NCBI RefSeq assembly: GCF_014174155.1
Contig: NZ_JABEQM010000003.1
Span: 248,001 to 312,000 of the forward strand
Length of the DNA: 64,000 nt
From: Gluconacetobacter tumulisoli
GTDB lineage: Bacteria; Pseudomonadota; Alphaproteobacteria; Acetobacterales; Acetobacteraceae
Direction of reading: 5' to 3'
Positions 47,084 through 56,439 of the stretch are shown here, in pieces. The first letter of the stretch is position 1, and each line of letters opens with the position of its first letter. Under the pieces are notes generated by a model. It did no database searches and was not told the origin of the DNA. It was given only the letters and a program-made list of their open reading frames with translations. The translations under genes and the position numbers were made by a program.

Positions 47084-48382
47084 ATGCGCATATCCTCTCC
47101 CGCGGGCAGGGATGTTCCCGCCCATCCCCGCTACGTCTTCGTCGTATTGGCGGTCACGTTCGTCGCGTTGCTGATGTCGGCGGCGCTGCGGGCCACGCCC
47201 GGTGTGCTGATGATGCCGTTGCAGCATGCGCTGGGCTGGACGCGCGAGGATATCTCGTTTTCGGCGGCGGTCGGGATTTTCCTGTACGGGCTGATGGGGC
47301 CGTTCTCGGCGGCGCTGATGCAGGGGGTCGGCATCCGGCGGACCCTGCTGGGCGCGCTGGCGGTGATGGCGGCCGCCACGGGCGCGTCGCTGTGGATGAC
47401 CCGGCCGTGGCAGTTCTTTGCCACCTGGGGTGTGCTGACCGGATTGGGGACCGGGTCGGTCGCGATGGTTCTGGGGGCGACGGTGGTCAATCGCTGGTTC
47501 GTCGCGCGCCGGGGTCTGATGATGGGCATCCTGGCGGCCAGCACGGCCACCGGTTCGCTGCTGTTCCTGCCGCTGCTGGCGGCACTGGCCCAGAACCGGG
47601 GATGGCAGGCCGTGGTGATGGCGGTCTGCGCCGCATGCGTGGTGCTGATCCCGCTGGTGGCGGCGCTGCTGCCGGAACGGCCGGCCGATCGCGGCCTGGT
47701 GCCCTACGGCGCCGGGCCGGGCTACGTCCCGCCGGCGCCGGCACATGGCCATCCGGTGGCGGTGGCGCTGGGCACCCTGGCATGGGCGGCGGGGCGCCTG
47801 GATTTCTGGCTGCTGTTCCTGACGTTCTTCGTCTGCGGCTTCACCACCAACGGGCTGATCGGCACGCATTTCATCGCCATCTGCGCCGATCACGGCATCG
47901 CCGAGGTCCCGGCGGCGGGGCTGCTGGCCACCATGGGGCTGTTCGACCTGGTGGGCACGACCCTGTCGGGCTGGCTGACCGACCGGTTCGATGCGCGCCG
48001 GCTGCTGTGCGTTTATTACGGGCTGCGCGGGGTCTCGCTGATCTTCCTGCCATTCTGCGATTTTTCACCGACCGCCCTGATGGTGTTCGGCGTGTTCTAC
48101 GGTCTGGATTGGATTGCTACGGTGCCCCCGACATTGCGCCTGACCAACGCGGCATTCGGCGAACGCCTGGCCCCCATCGTGTTCGGCTGGGTCTTCTTCG
48201 GCCACCAGGTCGGTGCCGCCTGCGCCGCCTATATTGCCGGGATGCTGCGGGAACGGACGGGAACCTATGAACAGATGCTGATCATGGCCGGGCTGACGGG
48301 CCTGGTCGCGGCGCTGCTGGCGATGGGGATCGGCAGGCGCGTTCCCGCCGGCGGGGGCGAGCCGGCCTCGGCTGCGACCTGA
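47084..48382 (+). CDS. MFS transporter
   Basis: Major facilitator of 432 aa and 12 helices, of the OFA/oxalate-formate or YnfM-like group: helix 2 region EDISFSAAVGIFLYGLMGPF and loop 2-3 with IRRTLLGALAV, plus LTDRFDARRLL before helix 9. ATG at 47084. Probably regulated by the divergent TetR; it is followed by the AbgB-like amidohydrolase after 113 bp and could transport that enzyme's substrate, though this is inference. Confidence 0.85.
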   Translation: MRISSPAGRDVPAHPRYVFVVLAVTFVALLMSAALRATPGVLMMPLQHALGWTREDISFSAAVGIFLYGLMGPFSAALMQGVGIRRTLLGALAVMAAATGASLWMTRPWQFFATWGVLTGLGTGSVAMVLGATVVNRWFVARRGLMMGILAASTATGSLLFLPLLAALAQNRGWQAVVMAVCAACVVLIPLVAALLPERPADRGLVPYGAGPGYVPPAPAHGHPVAVALGTLAWAAGRLDFWLLFLTFFVCGFTTNGLIGTHFIAICADHGIAEVPAAGLLATMGLFDLVGTTLSGWLTDRFDARRLLCVYYGLRGVSLIFLPFCDFSPTALMVFGVFYGLDWIATVPPTLRLTNAAFGERLAPIVFGWVFFGHQVGAACAAYIAGMLRERTGTYEQMLIMAGLTGLVAALLAMGIGRRVPAGGGEPASAAT

Positions 48383-48495
48383 ATGCGCTCACTCCGGCCG
48401 TGATGGCCTGGGGCGCGTATCCACGGCTTGATCTTCCACGCCGCCCGGGATGAAAACAGGGTGGGAACACCACGTCTTCAGATCCGGGGCAGGCG

Positions 48496-49929
48496 ATGCG
48501 CAACAGCAATGAAATATGGGATTTCGTCGAGGCACGGAAGGACCCGCTTATCGCGCTCAGCGATGCGGTCTGGGCGGTCCCGGAACTGAATTTCGGCGAA
48601 TTCCGGTCGGTCGCCCTGCATGGCGCGACGCTGGAGAATGAGGGCTTCCGCGTGACCCGCGACGTCGCCGGCCTGCCGACGGCGATCATGGGCGAGGCTG
48701 GGGAGGGCGGTCCGGTCATCGCCATCCTGGGCGAATATGACGCCCTGCCGGGCCTGAGCCAGCAGGCCGGCATCACCGAACACCGTCCCTTGCCGGGCGA
48801 CGGAAACGGCCATGCGTGCGGGCATAATCTGCTGGGCTCCGCATCGCTGCTGGCCGCGACGGCGGTCAAGAACTGGCTGGCCGCCACCGGGACGCCGGGC
48901 CGCGTCCGCTATTACGGCTGCCCGGCCGAGGAGGGTGGCGCGGGCAAGGGATTCATGGTCCGCGCCGGGGTGTTCGATGATGTCGACGCCGCGATTTCCT
49001 GGCATCCGTTCTGTTTCGCCACCATCTTTCCGCCGGCGGCGCTGGCCAATGTGCGGCTGGATTTCACCTTCACCGGCCGTGCCGCACATGCCGCCGCCGC
49101 CCCGCACCTGGGCCGGTCGGCGCTGGATGCGGCGGAGCTGATGAATATCGGCGTCAATTACCTGCGCGAACATATGCTGCCGACTTCACGCATCCATTAT
49201 GCCTATCAGGATGCGGGCGGTGTCGCGCCGAACGTGGTGCAGGCCCGAACCGTCATCCGATATACCGTTCGGGCAGCGGAACTGGAGGACATGCTGGCGC
49301 TGGCCGAGCGCGTGCGCCGGGTGGCCGAGGGGGCCGCGATGATGACGGAAACCACTGTCACCTGCGCGGTTATCAGCGGCATGGCGAATTTGCTGGGCAA
49401 TCCGCCGCTGGAGGCCGCGATGCAGGCCAACCTCGAACGTCTGGGGCCGCCGCCCTTCGATGCTGCCGACCAGGCCTTCGCGCGCGAGATGCAGGCGACC
49501 TTTACCGAACAGGACATCGCCTCGGCCTTCCGGCAGGTGGGCCTGCCGGTCGATCGCGATACGGCGTTGTGCGACATGATCCTGCCCTATCCGACGGCGG
49601 CCGGCCCGGTGATCCTGGGATCGACCGATGTCGGCGACGTCAGTTGGACGGTGCCGACCGTTCAGGCGCTGGGGGCGACCTGCGCCATCGGTACGGCACT
49701 TCATTCCTGGCAGATGACGGCGCAGGGCACGTCCGCGCTGGCCCACAAGGGCATGGTCCATGTCGCCAAGATCATGGCAGCGACCGCGACCGACCTGTTG
49801 TCGGACCCGGCCCTGCTGGAGCGTGCGAAGCAGGACCATGCCGCGAAGCTGCGGCAGCGGCCGTATGTCAGCCCGATCCCGCCGGAGGTCCAGCCCCCGG
49901 TCCTTTACCCGGATCAGGCCGCCGAGTGA
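48496..49929 (+). CDS. M20-family amidohydrolase (AbgB-like)
   Basis: Metal-dependent peptidase/amidohydrolase of 477 aa resembling the aminobenzoyl-glutamate hydrolase subunit B. The metal-ligand segment is NGHACGHNLLGSASLLA, with ILGEYDALPGLSQQAGI before it and YGCPAEEGGAGKGFMV following; the dimerisation part is ANVRLDFTFTGRAAHAAAAP. Substrates in this family are N-acyl or N-aroyl amino acids. A 243-bp intergenic gap follows, holding only a terminator for the convergent TonB receptor gene. Confidence 0.9.
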   Translation: MRNSNEIWDFVEARKDPLIALSDAVWAVPELNFGEFRSVALHGATLENEGFRVTRDVAGLPTAIMGEAGEGGPVIAILGEYDALPGLSQQAGITEHRPLPGDGNGHACGHNLLGSASLLAATAVKNWLAATGTPGRVRYYGCPAEEGGAGKGFMVRAGVFDDVDAAISWHPFCFATIFPPAALANVRLDFTFTGRAAHAAAAPHLGRSALDAAELMNIGVNYLREHMLPTSRIHYAYQDAGGVAPNVVQARTVIRYTVRAAELEDMLALAERVRRVAEGAAMMTETTVTCAVISGMANLLGNPPLEAAMQANLERLGPPPFDAADQAFAREMQATFTEQDIASAFRQVGLPVDRDTALCDMILPYPTAAGPVILGSTDVGDVSWTVPTVQALGATCAIGTALHSWQMTAQGTSALAHKGMVHVAKIMAATATDLLSDPALLERAKQDHAAKLRQRPYVSPIPPEVQPPVLYPDQAAE

Positions 49930-50062
49930 ATCGGTGGCCCCCGATCAGCCGAAGGGCGCGCGAGGGAAGCCGGATAAAGCGACCTGCCTTGTAGTCGCCT
50001 GGGGGATCCATGCGACCCGGCCAAATAGTCCGGGTCGGAAGGGGCCGACAGCACGTCCCTTC

Positions 50063-50097
50063 AAAAAAACAAACCCCGCCATCTCTGGCGGGGTTTG
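50063..50097 (-). terminator. Intrinsic terminator of the TonB receptor gene
   Basis: On the - strand CAAACCCCGCC and GGCGGGGTTTG form an 11-bp stem with a 6-nt loop, followed by seven T residues. A textbook Rho-independent terminator 75 bp after the receptor stop. Confidence 0.9.
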
Positions 50098-50172
50098 CAG
50101 GCAGTCCGGGTAATCCATGGTCAGGCGGACCGATAGACGATCCGCCCGTGGATCTGTCCCGGATGTCGGGAG

Positions 50173-52740
50173 TTAGAAGGAGGCGTTGATACGGCCGTAG
50201 TAATAGCCGCCCGTGATGGGGATGCTCGAGGAGTTCTGGTCGTACTGGTTGGCGCCCAGATAGTTGGTGTAGGGCGTGAGCATGCGCGGGCGCTGGTTGA
50301 AGAGGTTGTTGCCGCCCACAGCAAAATGCCAGTGCCGGTTGAGGCGATAGCCGATTTCCAGGTCGGTCATCCAGACCGGCGTGTTCTTGAACTGCTGGAA
50401 GCACGTGATGGAATACTGCATCGGCGAGCCGTCCGGGCAGGTCAGGTTGGCCGGCGTCTGGTCCTGGAACTGCATCATCGACGTGGTTTCGCCGTACCGG
50501 GTCTCGCGGATATTCACGTCCCAGTTCCCGACGGTGTAGTACGCGTTCAGGATGATCTTGCTGCGCGGCGAACCCGTGGTCAGATACCCGATCGTCTGGT
50601 CGTTCATATAGGAACTGCCATCCGAGGCATTGTTGATGTGCGTCATGCGCGTACGGTTGAGGTTCAGCGCCAGGCTGGTGTCCAGGGTTCCGTACTGGTT
50701 CAGATGGAAGATATAATCCCCCATGATGTCCAGGCCCTGCGTGCGGGTGCTGCCGACATTGGCGAAATAGTTGGCCGACACGTCGGCGGAAGTGATGCCC
50801 GCGGGCAGGGTCGCGCCCGTCATCGCGATCGCGTCGATCGCCTCCGAACCGTTCGCGGTGCCGCCGCCGAAAATACGGTCACGGATATTGATCTGATACA
50901 CGTCAGCCGAAATATGGAAGCCGTCCACCGGTTCGAGGACGAACCCGCCTTCGACGCTGGTCGAACGTTCCGGCTTCAGCGGCTGTGCGCCCAGGGCCTT
51001 GGCGGCGGCGCCTTCGGTGGCCAGCAGCCCGGTGGCCCCGGTCGGCGACACGTTCAACGCGCTGAAATGCTCTTCCGGCAGGGTGGGCGCGCGGAAGCCG
51101 TTGCTGATGGTGGCGCGGATCGCGATGCGCTTCGTGATGTCGTAGCGGGTCGAGACCTTGCCGTTCTCGGTGTTGCCGAAATCGGTGTAATGCTCGAACC
51201 GGCCGGCGAAATCGAGGTCCCAGTGCTTCAGGGGATGGAAGTCGCCGTCCAGATAGCCCGCCCAGACGTCGCGGCCCCACTTGCCCGAGTTTTCCGGCAT
51301 CAGACCCGCATAACCCTGGGTGCCGCCGTACATGTACGAGGCCGGGTTGCCGGGAAGGATGGTATATTGCTCGAGCCGGTGTTCCGCGCCGAATGCCAGC
51401 GTCATCGGCACGACATGACCGATGTTGAAATTACGCCGCATGTCCAGATTGTTGGTCCACTGCATCAGCGTGTAGGATTCGGCATTCGCCTTGTTCGGCG
51501 ACCAGCCCTCCTGCGCGATCATATTCGGGTTGGCAGTGTTCTTGTTGCCGATCGAATCGTCGTCCGCGCCGTAGGTGGTGCTCAGATCCCAGCCGAAGCC
51601 GAAGAAATTGTCGCCCTTGAGGCCGAGGGTCGCCGCATAATCATTCTCGTCGATCGTCTCGAGCGGCGAGAAACCGGCCGGCCAGATGGAGGGCGCCACG
51701 TTCGGCAGGCGGTAATTCTCATACGCTTCGGAATGACGATGGGCGTAGGTGATCAGGCCGTAGCCCTGCACGCCTTCGGTCAGCGTCTTGCCGAATTCGA
51801 TGCTCAGATTTTCGCGCGTTTCCTCGGGCGTGCTCATGATCTTGTTGGAATCATGAGGCACCACGTACCCCTTGTACTCCGGGTTCCCCTGGATCGTACG
51901 CACGTCGGCCGAGTACGGGACCATGTGGTCGGCGTGCATCTGCTGCCCGCTGATATGGACATAGCCGTCGTCGCCGAAGCTGAAGCCGCCGTCGATGCCG
52001 ACCTGTTCCTGCCAGCCATCGCCGTTATAGGCGTTCGCGCCGGTCTGGCCGCTGATGTTGAGGCCGTGGGCGGTCTTCTTGAGAATGATGTTGACCACGC
52101 CGGCGATCGCATCCGAACCATACATGGCCGCCGCGCCATCACGCAGGACCTCGATATGGTCGATCGCATTGGCCGGGATCATGTTCAGATCGACCGGGGT
52201 GGAGCCCTGCTGCGGTCCCTGGTCGGCATAGATGTTGGCGGTGGTGTGGCGGCGCTTGCCGTCGACGAGCACCAGCACCTCGTTCGGGTTCAGGCCGCGC
52301 ATGCGGATCGAGGAGGTCAGCGCCCCCGCGTCGGCGCCCATGGCCTGGGTCGTGATGGACGGATCGGTGCGCACGATGGCGTCGGCCAGGTTGACCTGGC
52401 CCGAGCGCATCAGGGTCTGGGCGGTCAGGATGCTGATGGGCGCCGTGGAATCGCGGGCGCGGCGATGGAACGCGTGCGTGCCGGTGACGATCACGGCCTC
52501 GCCCGCGTCGGCCGGCGGCGCGCGATAAGCGGGGACGACCGGGGCAACTGCCGGAACGACGGCAGGACTGGCGGGCGCGGCCATGGTGGCCGCTGGGGCC
52601 TTCTGTGCGACGGCGGCGGCGGGCTTCGACGCATGGCGCGTGGTCTTGTGGGGGACCGTTGCCGCGCGGGCGCCCGCGGTGCCGAGGCAACCGATGGCCG
52701 AAATCATGGTTGCGGCAACAAGGCGTCGTCGTAAGCTCAT
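50173..52740 (-). CDS. TonB-dependent outer-membrane receptor
   Basis: Outer-membrane receptor of 855 aa. Signal peptide MSLRRRLVAATMISAIGC... ending near GARA; a long Ala/Pro-rich segment to about residue 80; plug domain (VIVTGTHAFHRRARDSTAP, IRMRGLNPNEVLVLVDGKR, VLRDGAAAMYGSDAIAGVVNI) to about 210; then the beta barrel ending YYYGRINASF with the terminal Phe needed for BAM. The plug is of the iron/vitamin B12-like type, but the substrate is not apparent. Divergent from the amine oxidase module, so it may import its substrate across the outer membrane. ATG at 52740 opens the signal peptide. Confidence 0.92.
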   Translation of the reverse strand: MSLRRRLVAATMISAIGCLGTAGARAATVPHKTTRHASKPAAAVAQKAPAATMAAPASPAVVPAVAPVVPAYRAPPADAGEAVIVTGTHAFHRRARDSTAPISILTAQTLMRSGQVNLADAIVRTDPSITTQAMGADAGALTSSIRMRGLNPNEVLVLVDGKRRHTTANIYADQGPQQGSTPVDLNMIPANAIDHIEVLRDGAAAMYGSDAIAGVVNIILKKTAHGLNISGQTGANAYNGDGWQEQVGIDGGFSFGDDGYVHISGQQMHADHMVPYSADVRTIQGNPEYKGYVVPHDSNKIMSTPEETRENLSIEFGKTLTEGVQGYGLITYAHRHSEAYENYRLPNVAPSIWPAGFSPLETIDENDYAATLGLKGDNFFGFGWDLSTTYGADDDSIGNKNTANPNMIAQEGWSPNKANAESYTLMQWTNNLDMRRNFNIGHVVPMTLAFGAEHRLEQYTILPGNPASYMYGGTQGYAGLMPENSGKWGRDVWAGYLDGDFHPLKHWDLDFAGRFEHYTDFGNTENGKVSTRYDITKRIAIRATISNGFRAPTLPEEHFSALNVSPTGATGLLATEGAAAKALGAQPLKPERSTSVEGGFVLEPVDGFHISADVYQINIRDRIFGGGTANGSEAIDAIAMTGATLPAGITSADVSANYFANVGSTRTQGLDIMGDYIFHLNQYGTLDTSLALNLNRTRMTHINNASDGSSYMNDQTIGYLTTGSPRSKIILNAYYTVGNWDVNIRETRYGETTSMMQFQDQTPANLTCPDGSPMQYSITCFQQFKNTPVWMTDLEIGYRLNRHWHFAVGGNNLFNQRPRMLTPYTNYLGANQYDQNSSSIPITGGYYYGRINASF

Positions 52741-53083
52741 ATAGATGACCCGTTCATGATTTGATAAAACCCTCGTAACCTTAGTTGGGTCGTAACGTTC
52801 CGGTAATAGACGAATTGGGGACCGTGACGCTTTCGTCTCGATCTGTTGCATTTTGATGACAGTAGGTGTGGTGGACCACCTGGGGACGGTTCTCCCGGAC
52901 GCAGATAGACGCAGATATATGATGGCCGTTCGGGCCATCGGGGGGCCGGCGGAATGGGCCGCGAGGGAAAAAACCATTACGATCCTGTGATCGGATGATT
53001 GCTCCGGCGCGACATCTCCCTGTAACTACCGTTCCTCTCGCACGGATCGCCATTCGACCTGCGTCACTTCATCCTGGGGAAGC
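52741..53083. promoter_or_regulatory. Divergent promoter region, receptor/amine oxidase
   Basis: This 343-bp stretch between the two divergent starts has no gene. It holds a tandem direct repeat GACGCAGATA at 52898 and 52908, a GTGGACCACCTGGGG segment, and AT-rich runs next to the receptor start. The promoters of both genes must lie here; no canonical sites stand out. Confidence 0.45.
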
Positions 53084-54688
53084 TTGATGACAAACGCTTT
53101 CCAGCGTCCGGCGGCCACGCGCCGCCAGATGCTGACCCGAATCGGTATCATGGGCGGCAGCGCGGCCCTCTATCAGGCGATGACCAGCCTCGGCCATGCG
53201 GCCGGCACCGATTTTCGCGGCGCGCCGGCCCTGACGGGGGCGAAGCGCGGCACGCGGGTGCTGGTGCTCGGCGCCGGCCTGGCCGGCATGCTGGCCGCCT
53301 ACGAACTGCGCAAGGCCGGCTATCAGGTCCGGATCCTCGAATTCCAGAATCGCAGCGGCGGCCGCAACATTTCGTTGCGCGGAGGCGACACGCTGACGGA
53401 ACTGGGCGGCGCCACCCAGAAGGTTCAGTTCGCCCCTGGCAACTACATCAATCCGGGTCCGTGGCGCATTCCCTATCACCACCAGGGATTGTTGCATTAT
53501 TGTCGCGAGTTCGGCGTGGAGCTGGAACCGTTCGTCGAGCTGAACCACAATTCGTGGTTGCATTCGTCGGACAATTTCGGCGGCAAGCCGGTCCGCTATC
53601 GCGACTATGCCAGCGACTTCATGGGTTACACGGCGGAGCTGCTGTCCAAGGCCATCAACCAGCACAGGCTGGATGACGCCGTCTCGGCCGACGAGCGCGC
53701 GCATGTCGCGGCGGCGATGCGCGGCTGGGCCGGGCTGGAGGCCGACGGTGCGTACCGCAAGGGCATCGTCAGTTCGCTGCGCCGGGGTTTCGCCAAGCCG
53801 CAGGGCGGCGGCGTCGACGGCGCGCCGATCCCCTCGGACCTGTTCGCCCGCGACGAGGTGATGCGGTCCGGCCTGTGGCAATGGCTGGCGTTCCATGAAC
53901 GGCTGGACATGCAGACGACCATGTTCCAGCCCGTGGGGGGCATGGACCAGATCGGCAAGGGCTTCACCCGTCAGGTCCATGACCTGATCACCCTGAACTG
54001 CAAGGTATCGTCCATCCACCAGGACGATCATGGCGTTCAGGTCACGTATAACGACATGGCCAATGGCGGCGCCGTCCGTCAGGAAAGCGCGGATTATTGC
54101 GTCTGCACCATTCCCCTGTCGGTGCTGTCGCAGCTGGATATCCAGGTCAGCGGCCCGCTGAAGGCCGCGATCGCCGCCGTGCCCTATGCCTCGTCCGTCA
54201 AGCTGGGCATGGAGTTCAACCGCCGGTTCTGGGAGGAAGACGACCAGATCTATGGCGGCATCAGCTTCACCGACCAGCCGATCAGCCAGATCTCCTATCC
54301 CAGCCACGGCTATTTCTCGCGGGGGCCGGCGGTCCTACTGGGCGGCTACATGTTCGGTCCCGCCGCCTACGATTTCGCGGGCATGACTCCGGCCGAGCGA
54401 ATCGAGCACGGCCTGACGCAGGGGTCGGTGATCCATCCGAACTATCGCAAGGAATTCCGCAACGGCGTGGCCGTGTCCTGGAGCCGGATGCCCTGGACGC
54501 TGGGATGCTGCTCGATGTGGACCGAGCAGAGCCGCAAGACGCACTACAAGACGTTGTGCGCTGTGGACAACCGCATCGTCCTGGCCGGCGAACATGCCTC
54601 TTATATCGGCTGCTGGCAGGAAGGTGCGATCCTGTCCTCGCTCGACGCCGTCACCCGTCTGCACAAACGCGCGCTGGGAGCTGCCTGA
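53084..54688 (+). CDS. Tat-exported flavin monoamine oxidase/dehydrogenase
   Basis: FAD-dependent amine oxidase-family protein (534 aa). The N-terminus has a twin-arginine signal (TRRQMLTRIGIMGGSAALYQ), then the FAD fold VLVLGAGLAGMLAAYELRKAG and RSGGRNISLRGG; the C-terminal FAD segment is VLAGEHASYIGCWQEGAI. The aromatic-rich stretch MPWTLGCCSMWTEQ lines the active site region. A cytochrome c starts inside its stop codon (TGATG) and a periplasmic RidA follows, so it probably acts as a dehydrogenase in the periplasm handing electrons to that cytochrome rather than to O2. It resembles L-amino acid/nicotine oxidase-type enzymes; the substrate is not known. Confidence 0.88.
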   Translation: MMTNAFQRPAATRRQMLTRIGIMGGSAALYQAMTSLGHAAGTDFRGAPALTGAKRGTRVLVLGAGLAGMLAAYELRKAGYQVRILEFQNRSGGRNISLRGGDTLTELGGATQKVQFAPGNYINPGPWRIPYHHQGLLHYCREFGVELEPFVELNHNSWLHSSDNFGGKPVRYRDYASDFMGYTAELLSKAINQHRLDDAVSADERAHVAAAMRGWAGLEADGAYRKGIVSSLRRGFAKPQGGGVDGAPIPSDLFARDEVMRSGLWQWLAFHERLDMQTTMFQPVGGMDQIGKGFTRQVHDLITLNCKVSSIHQDDHGVQVTYNDMANGGAVRQESADYCVCTIPLSVLSQLDIQVSGPLKAAIAAVPYASSVKLGMEFNRRFWEEDDQIYGGISFTDQPISQISYPSHGYFSRGPAVLLGGYMFGPAAYDFAGMTPAERIEHGLTQGSVIHPNYRKEFRNGVAVSWSRMPWTLGCCSMWTEQSRKTHYKTLCAVDNRIVLAGEHASYIGCWQEGAILSSLDAVTRLHKRALGAA

Positions 54689-55107
54689 TGCGTCCCGCTT
54701 TCCTTCTGCTCGCCGGACTCGTCGCCGGCACGACCCTTGCCACGCAGGCCCGCGCGGACAGCGCCAGCGCCGTCGCCGGCCATCTGCAGCCGCTTGCCGA
54801 CGGGGCGGCAGTCTACCAGCACGTCTGCCAGGGCTGCCACATGCCCGACGGCCGTGGCGCGATGGGATCGGGGGCGCGCTTTCCCGCCCTGGCCGGCAAC
54901 GCCAAGCTGGCCAGCCCGGATTATCCTGCCTACGTCATCCTGAACGGGTTCGGCGGCATGCCGTCCTTCGCCGGGCTGCTGACGGATGCACAGGTAGCGG
55001 ACGTGGTGAACCATATCCGCACTCATTTCGGCAATCACTACACCGACACCCTCAAGCCCGAGGACGTCGCCGCGCAGCGTCCGACCATCACCCCGGAACA
55101 GGAATAA
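54688..55107 (+). CDS. Periplasmic mono-haem cytochrome c
   Basis: Class I cytochrome c (139 aa) with signal peptide MRPAFLLLAGLVAGTTLA... ending near ARADS. Haem is bound by C47-Q-G-C-H51, with the axial Met at 91 (GFGGMPSFAG). The start ATG overlaps the amine oxidase TGA. It is the likely electron acceptor of that flavoenzyme and would pass electrons on to a terminal oxidase. Confidence 0.92.
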   Translation: MRPAFLLLAGLVAGTTLATQARADSASAVAGHLQPLADGAAVYQHVCQGCHMPDGRGAMGSGARFPALAGNAKLASPDYPAYVILNGFGGMPSFAGLLTDAQVADVVNHIRTHFGNHYTDTLKPEDVAAQRPTITPEQE

Positions 55108-55111
55108 GAAC

Positions 55112-55621
55112 ATGACGACGTTGAAGACCGTACGCATGACCGCCCTGGCGGTGCTTCTGGGCACGGCGGCGTTGTCGTCGGCCCGGGCCGAAGGGGTCGT
55201 GCGCCATTCCGATCCGGCGAGCCATTTTCCCATCGCCACGGCGATCGAGGTGCCCCCCGGGGCCACCACCATCTATCTGAGCGGCATGGGCGCCCCCCCG
55301 GCCGACAAGTCGGCCAAGCCCAATACGCTGGCCGCCTATGGCGACACCGAAACCCAGGTCCGTGCGTCGCTGGTGCGCATCCAGGGCGAACTGGCGAAGC
55401 TGAAACTGACCCTGGGCGACGTCGTGCAGATGCATATCTACATGGTGGCCGATCCCAAGCTGGGGAAGATCGATTTCGCGGGCATGATGAAGGCCTATAC
55501 CCAGTTCTTCGGCACGCCGTCGCAGCCCAACCTGCCGACCCGCTCGGCGTTCGAGGTCGCGCACCTGGCGAACCCGGGCTGGCTTGTGGAAATCGAGGTT
55601 ACGGCGGTTCGCACCCCGTAA
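55112..55621 (+). CDS. Periplasmic RidA-family protein
   Basis: RidA/YjgF protein (169 aa) with a clear signal peptide (MTTLKTVRMTALAVLLGTAA, cleavage near SSARA), unlike the cytosolic RidA at 25710. The catalytic Arg is retained in NLPTRSAFEVAHLA, and the barrel start is TIYLSGMGAPPAD. It begins 4 bp after the cytochrome, so the three genes form one operon. Its expected role is to hydrolyse the imine or enamine formed by the amine oxidase into a carbonyl compound and ammonia outside the cytoplasm. Confidence 0.92.
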   Translation: MTTLKTVRMTALAVLLGTAALSSARAEGVVRHSDPASHFPIATAIEVPPGATTIYLSGMGAPPADKSAKPNTLAAYGDTETQVRASLVRIQGELAKLKLTLGDVVQMHIYMVADPKLGKIDFAGMMKAYTQFFGTPSQPNLPTRSAFEVAHLANPGWLVEIEVTAVRTP

Positions 55622-55639
55622 TCCGCCCCGCGAGCGGTT

Positions 55640-55680
55640 TCGGCCCTGTCCGGCAGGCGTATCCTGCCGGACAGGGCCGA
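55640..55680. terminator. Long hairpin ending the amine oxidase operon
   Basis: Perfect 18-bp inverted repeat with a 5-nt loop (CGTAT) starting 18 bp after the RidA stop; left arm TCGGCCCTGTCCGGCAGG. No U tract follows, but position and stability support a terminator or RNA-stabilising hairpin. Confidence 0.65.
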
Positions 55681-55796
55681 ACGATCGGCGACCCCGGCAC
55701 ATTCAATCGCGAACAGCGAATTATGTTGGGCGGCAAGCAACCTTATGCAGGCGTGATGCATTAAGGCGCCGGGACAATCGTCGGGGAGACCGTCGG

Positions 55797-56300
55797 GTGA
55801 CGGATCTTGTTTCGCGCGCTGCCGCCTTCGCGACGGCGGCACATGCCGGTGTCGGCCAGCGCCGGAAATATACAAACGAACCCTTTATCGTGCATCCGCG
55901 GCGTGTTGCCGAACTGGTTGCCAGCACCGGCGCGCGCGACGAAGTCGTGGCGGCGGCGTGGCTGCATGACGTGGTCGAGGATACGAACGTCACCCTGGCG
56001 GAAATCGAGGCCGTCTTCGGCGCCGAGATCGCGACCCTGGTGGACATGGTCACGGATGTCATTCCCCCCGAGGAGGGCGCGCGGGCGTTGTGCCTGGGGC
56101 TGAATCGGGACCATTTGGCCCGGGCGTCGGCCGAGGCGCAGACGATCAGCATCGCCAGCCTGATGGACAATGCCGAGCTGATCGCCCGGTACGAAGCCGA
56201 ACAGGCGGAATATCATCTCCATGAAAAGCTGGAGTTGCTGCGGGTGCTGGGCAAGGGCGACGCGGGGCTGTACATGCAGGCGGCGCTCGTCGTGGCCTGA
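55797..56300 (+). CDS. Single-domain HD phosphohydrolase (RelA/SpoT HD-like)
   Basis: HD-domain hydrolase of 167 aa. Metal-binding residues are in FIVHPRRVAELVAS, the HD pair in AAWLHDVVEDTNVTL and the last Asp in IASLMDNAELI; the early RRKYTNEP matches the RSH hydrolase start. The lone HD domain is similar to small alarmone hydrolases such as MESH1, so (p)ppGpp hydrolysis is possible, although the KLADKLxN-type motif is replaced by the IASLMDN form found in a broader HD family. GTG at 55797 has GGGGAG 9 nt upstream. Confidence 0.75.
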   Translation: MTDLVSRAAAFATAAHAGVGQRRKYTNEPFIVHPRRVAELVASTGARDEVVAAAWLHDVVEDTNVTLAEIEAVFGAEIATLVDMVTDVIPPEEGARALCLGLNRDHLARASAEAQTISIASLMDNAELIARYEAEQAEYHLHEKLELLRVLGKGDAGLYMQAALVVA

Positions 56301-56439
56301 CGGGCCATGTTGATGGCATGACCACGGCGGTGAGCCTTCCCGCCGGTGCCGGAGGCGTGACGGCGACGTTCCATCGAACATGCGCAACTTTCTTCGCCGG
56401 ACGATGTTGACGTTTCTATCCTCAACGGGAGGTCTCGTC

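Noticed and set aside
50326-52734. An 802-aa plus-strand frame opposite the TonB receptor
   Set aside because: Third-position GC shadow; the minus strand has signal peptide, plug and barrel motifs and an intrinsic terminator.
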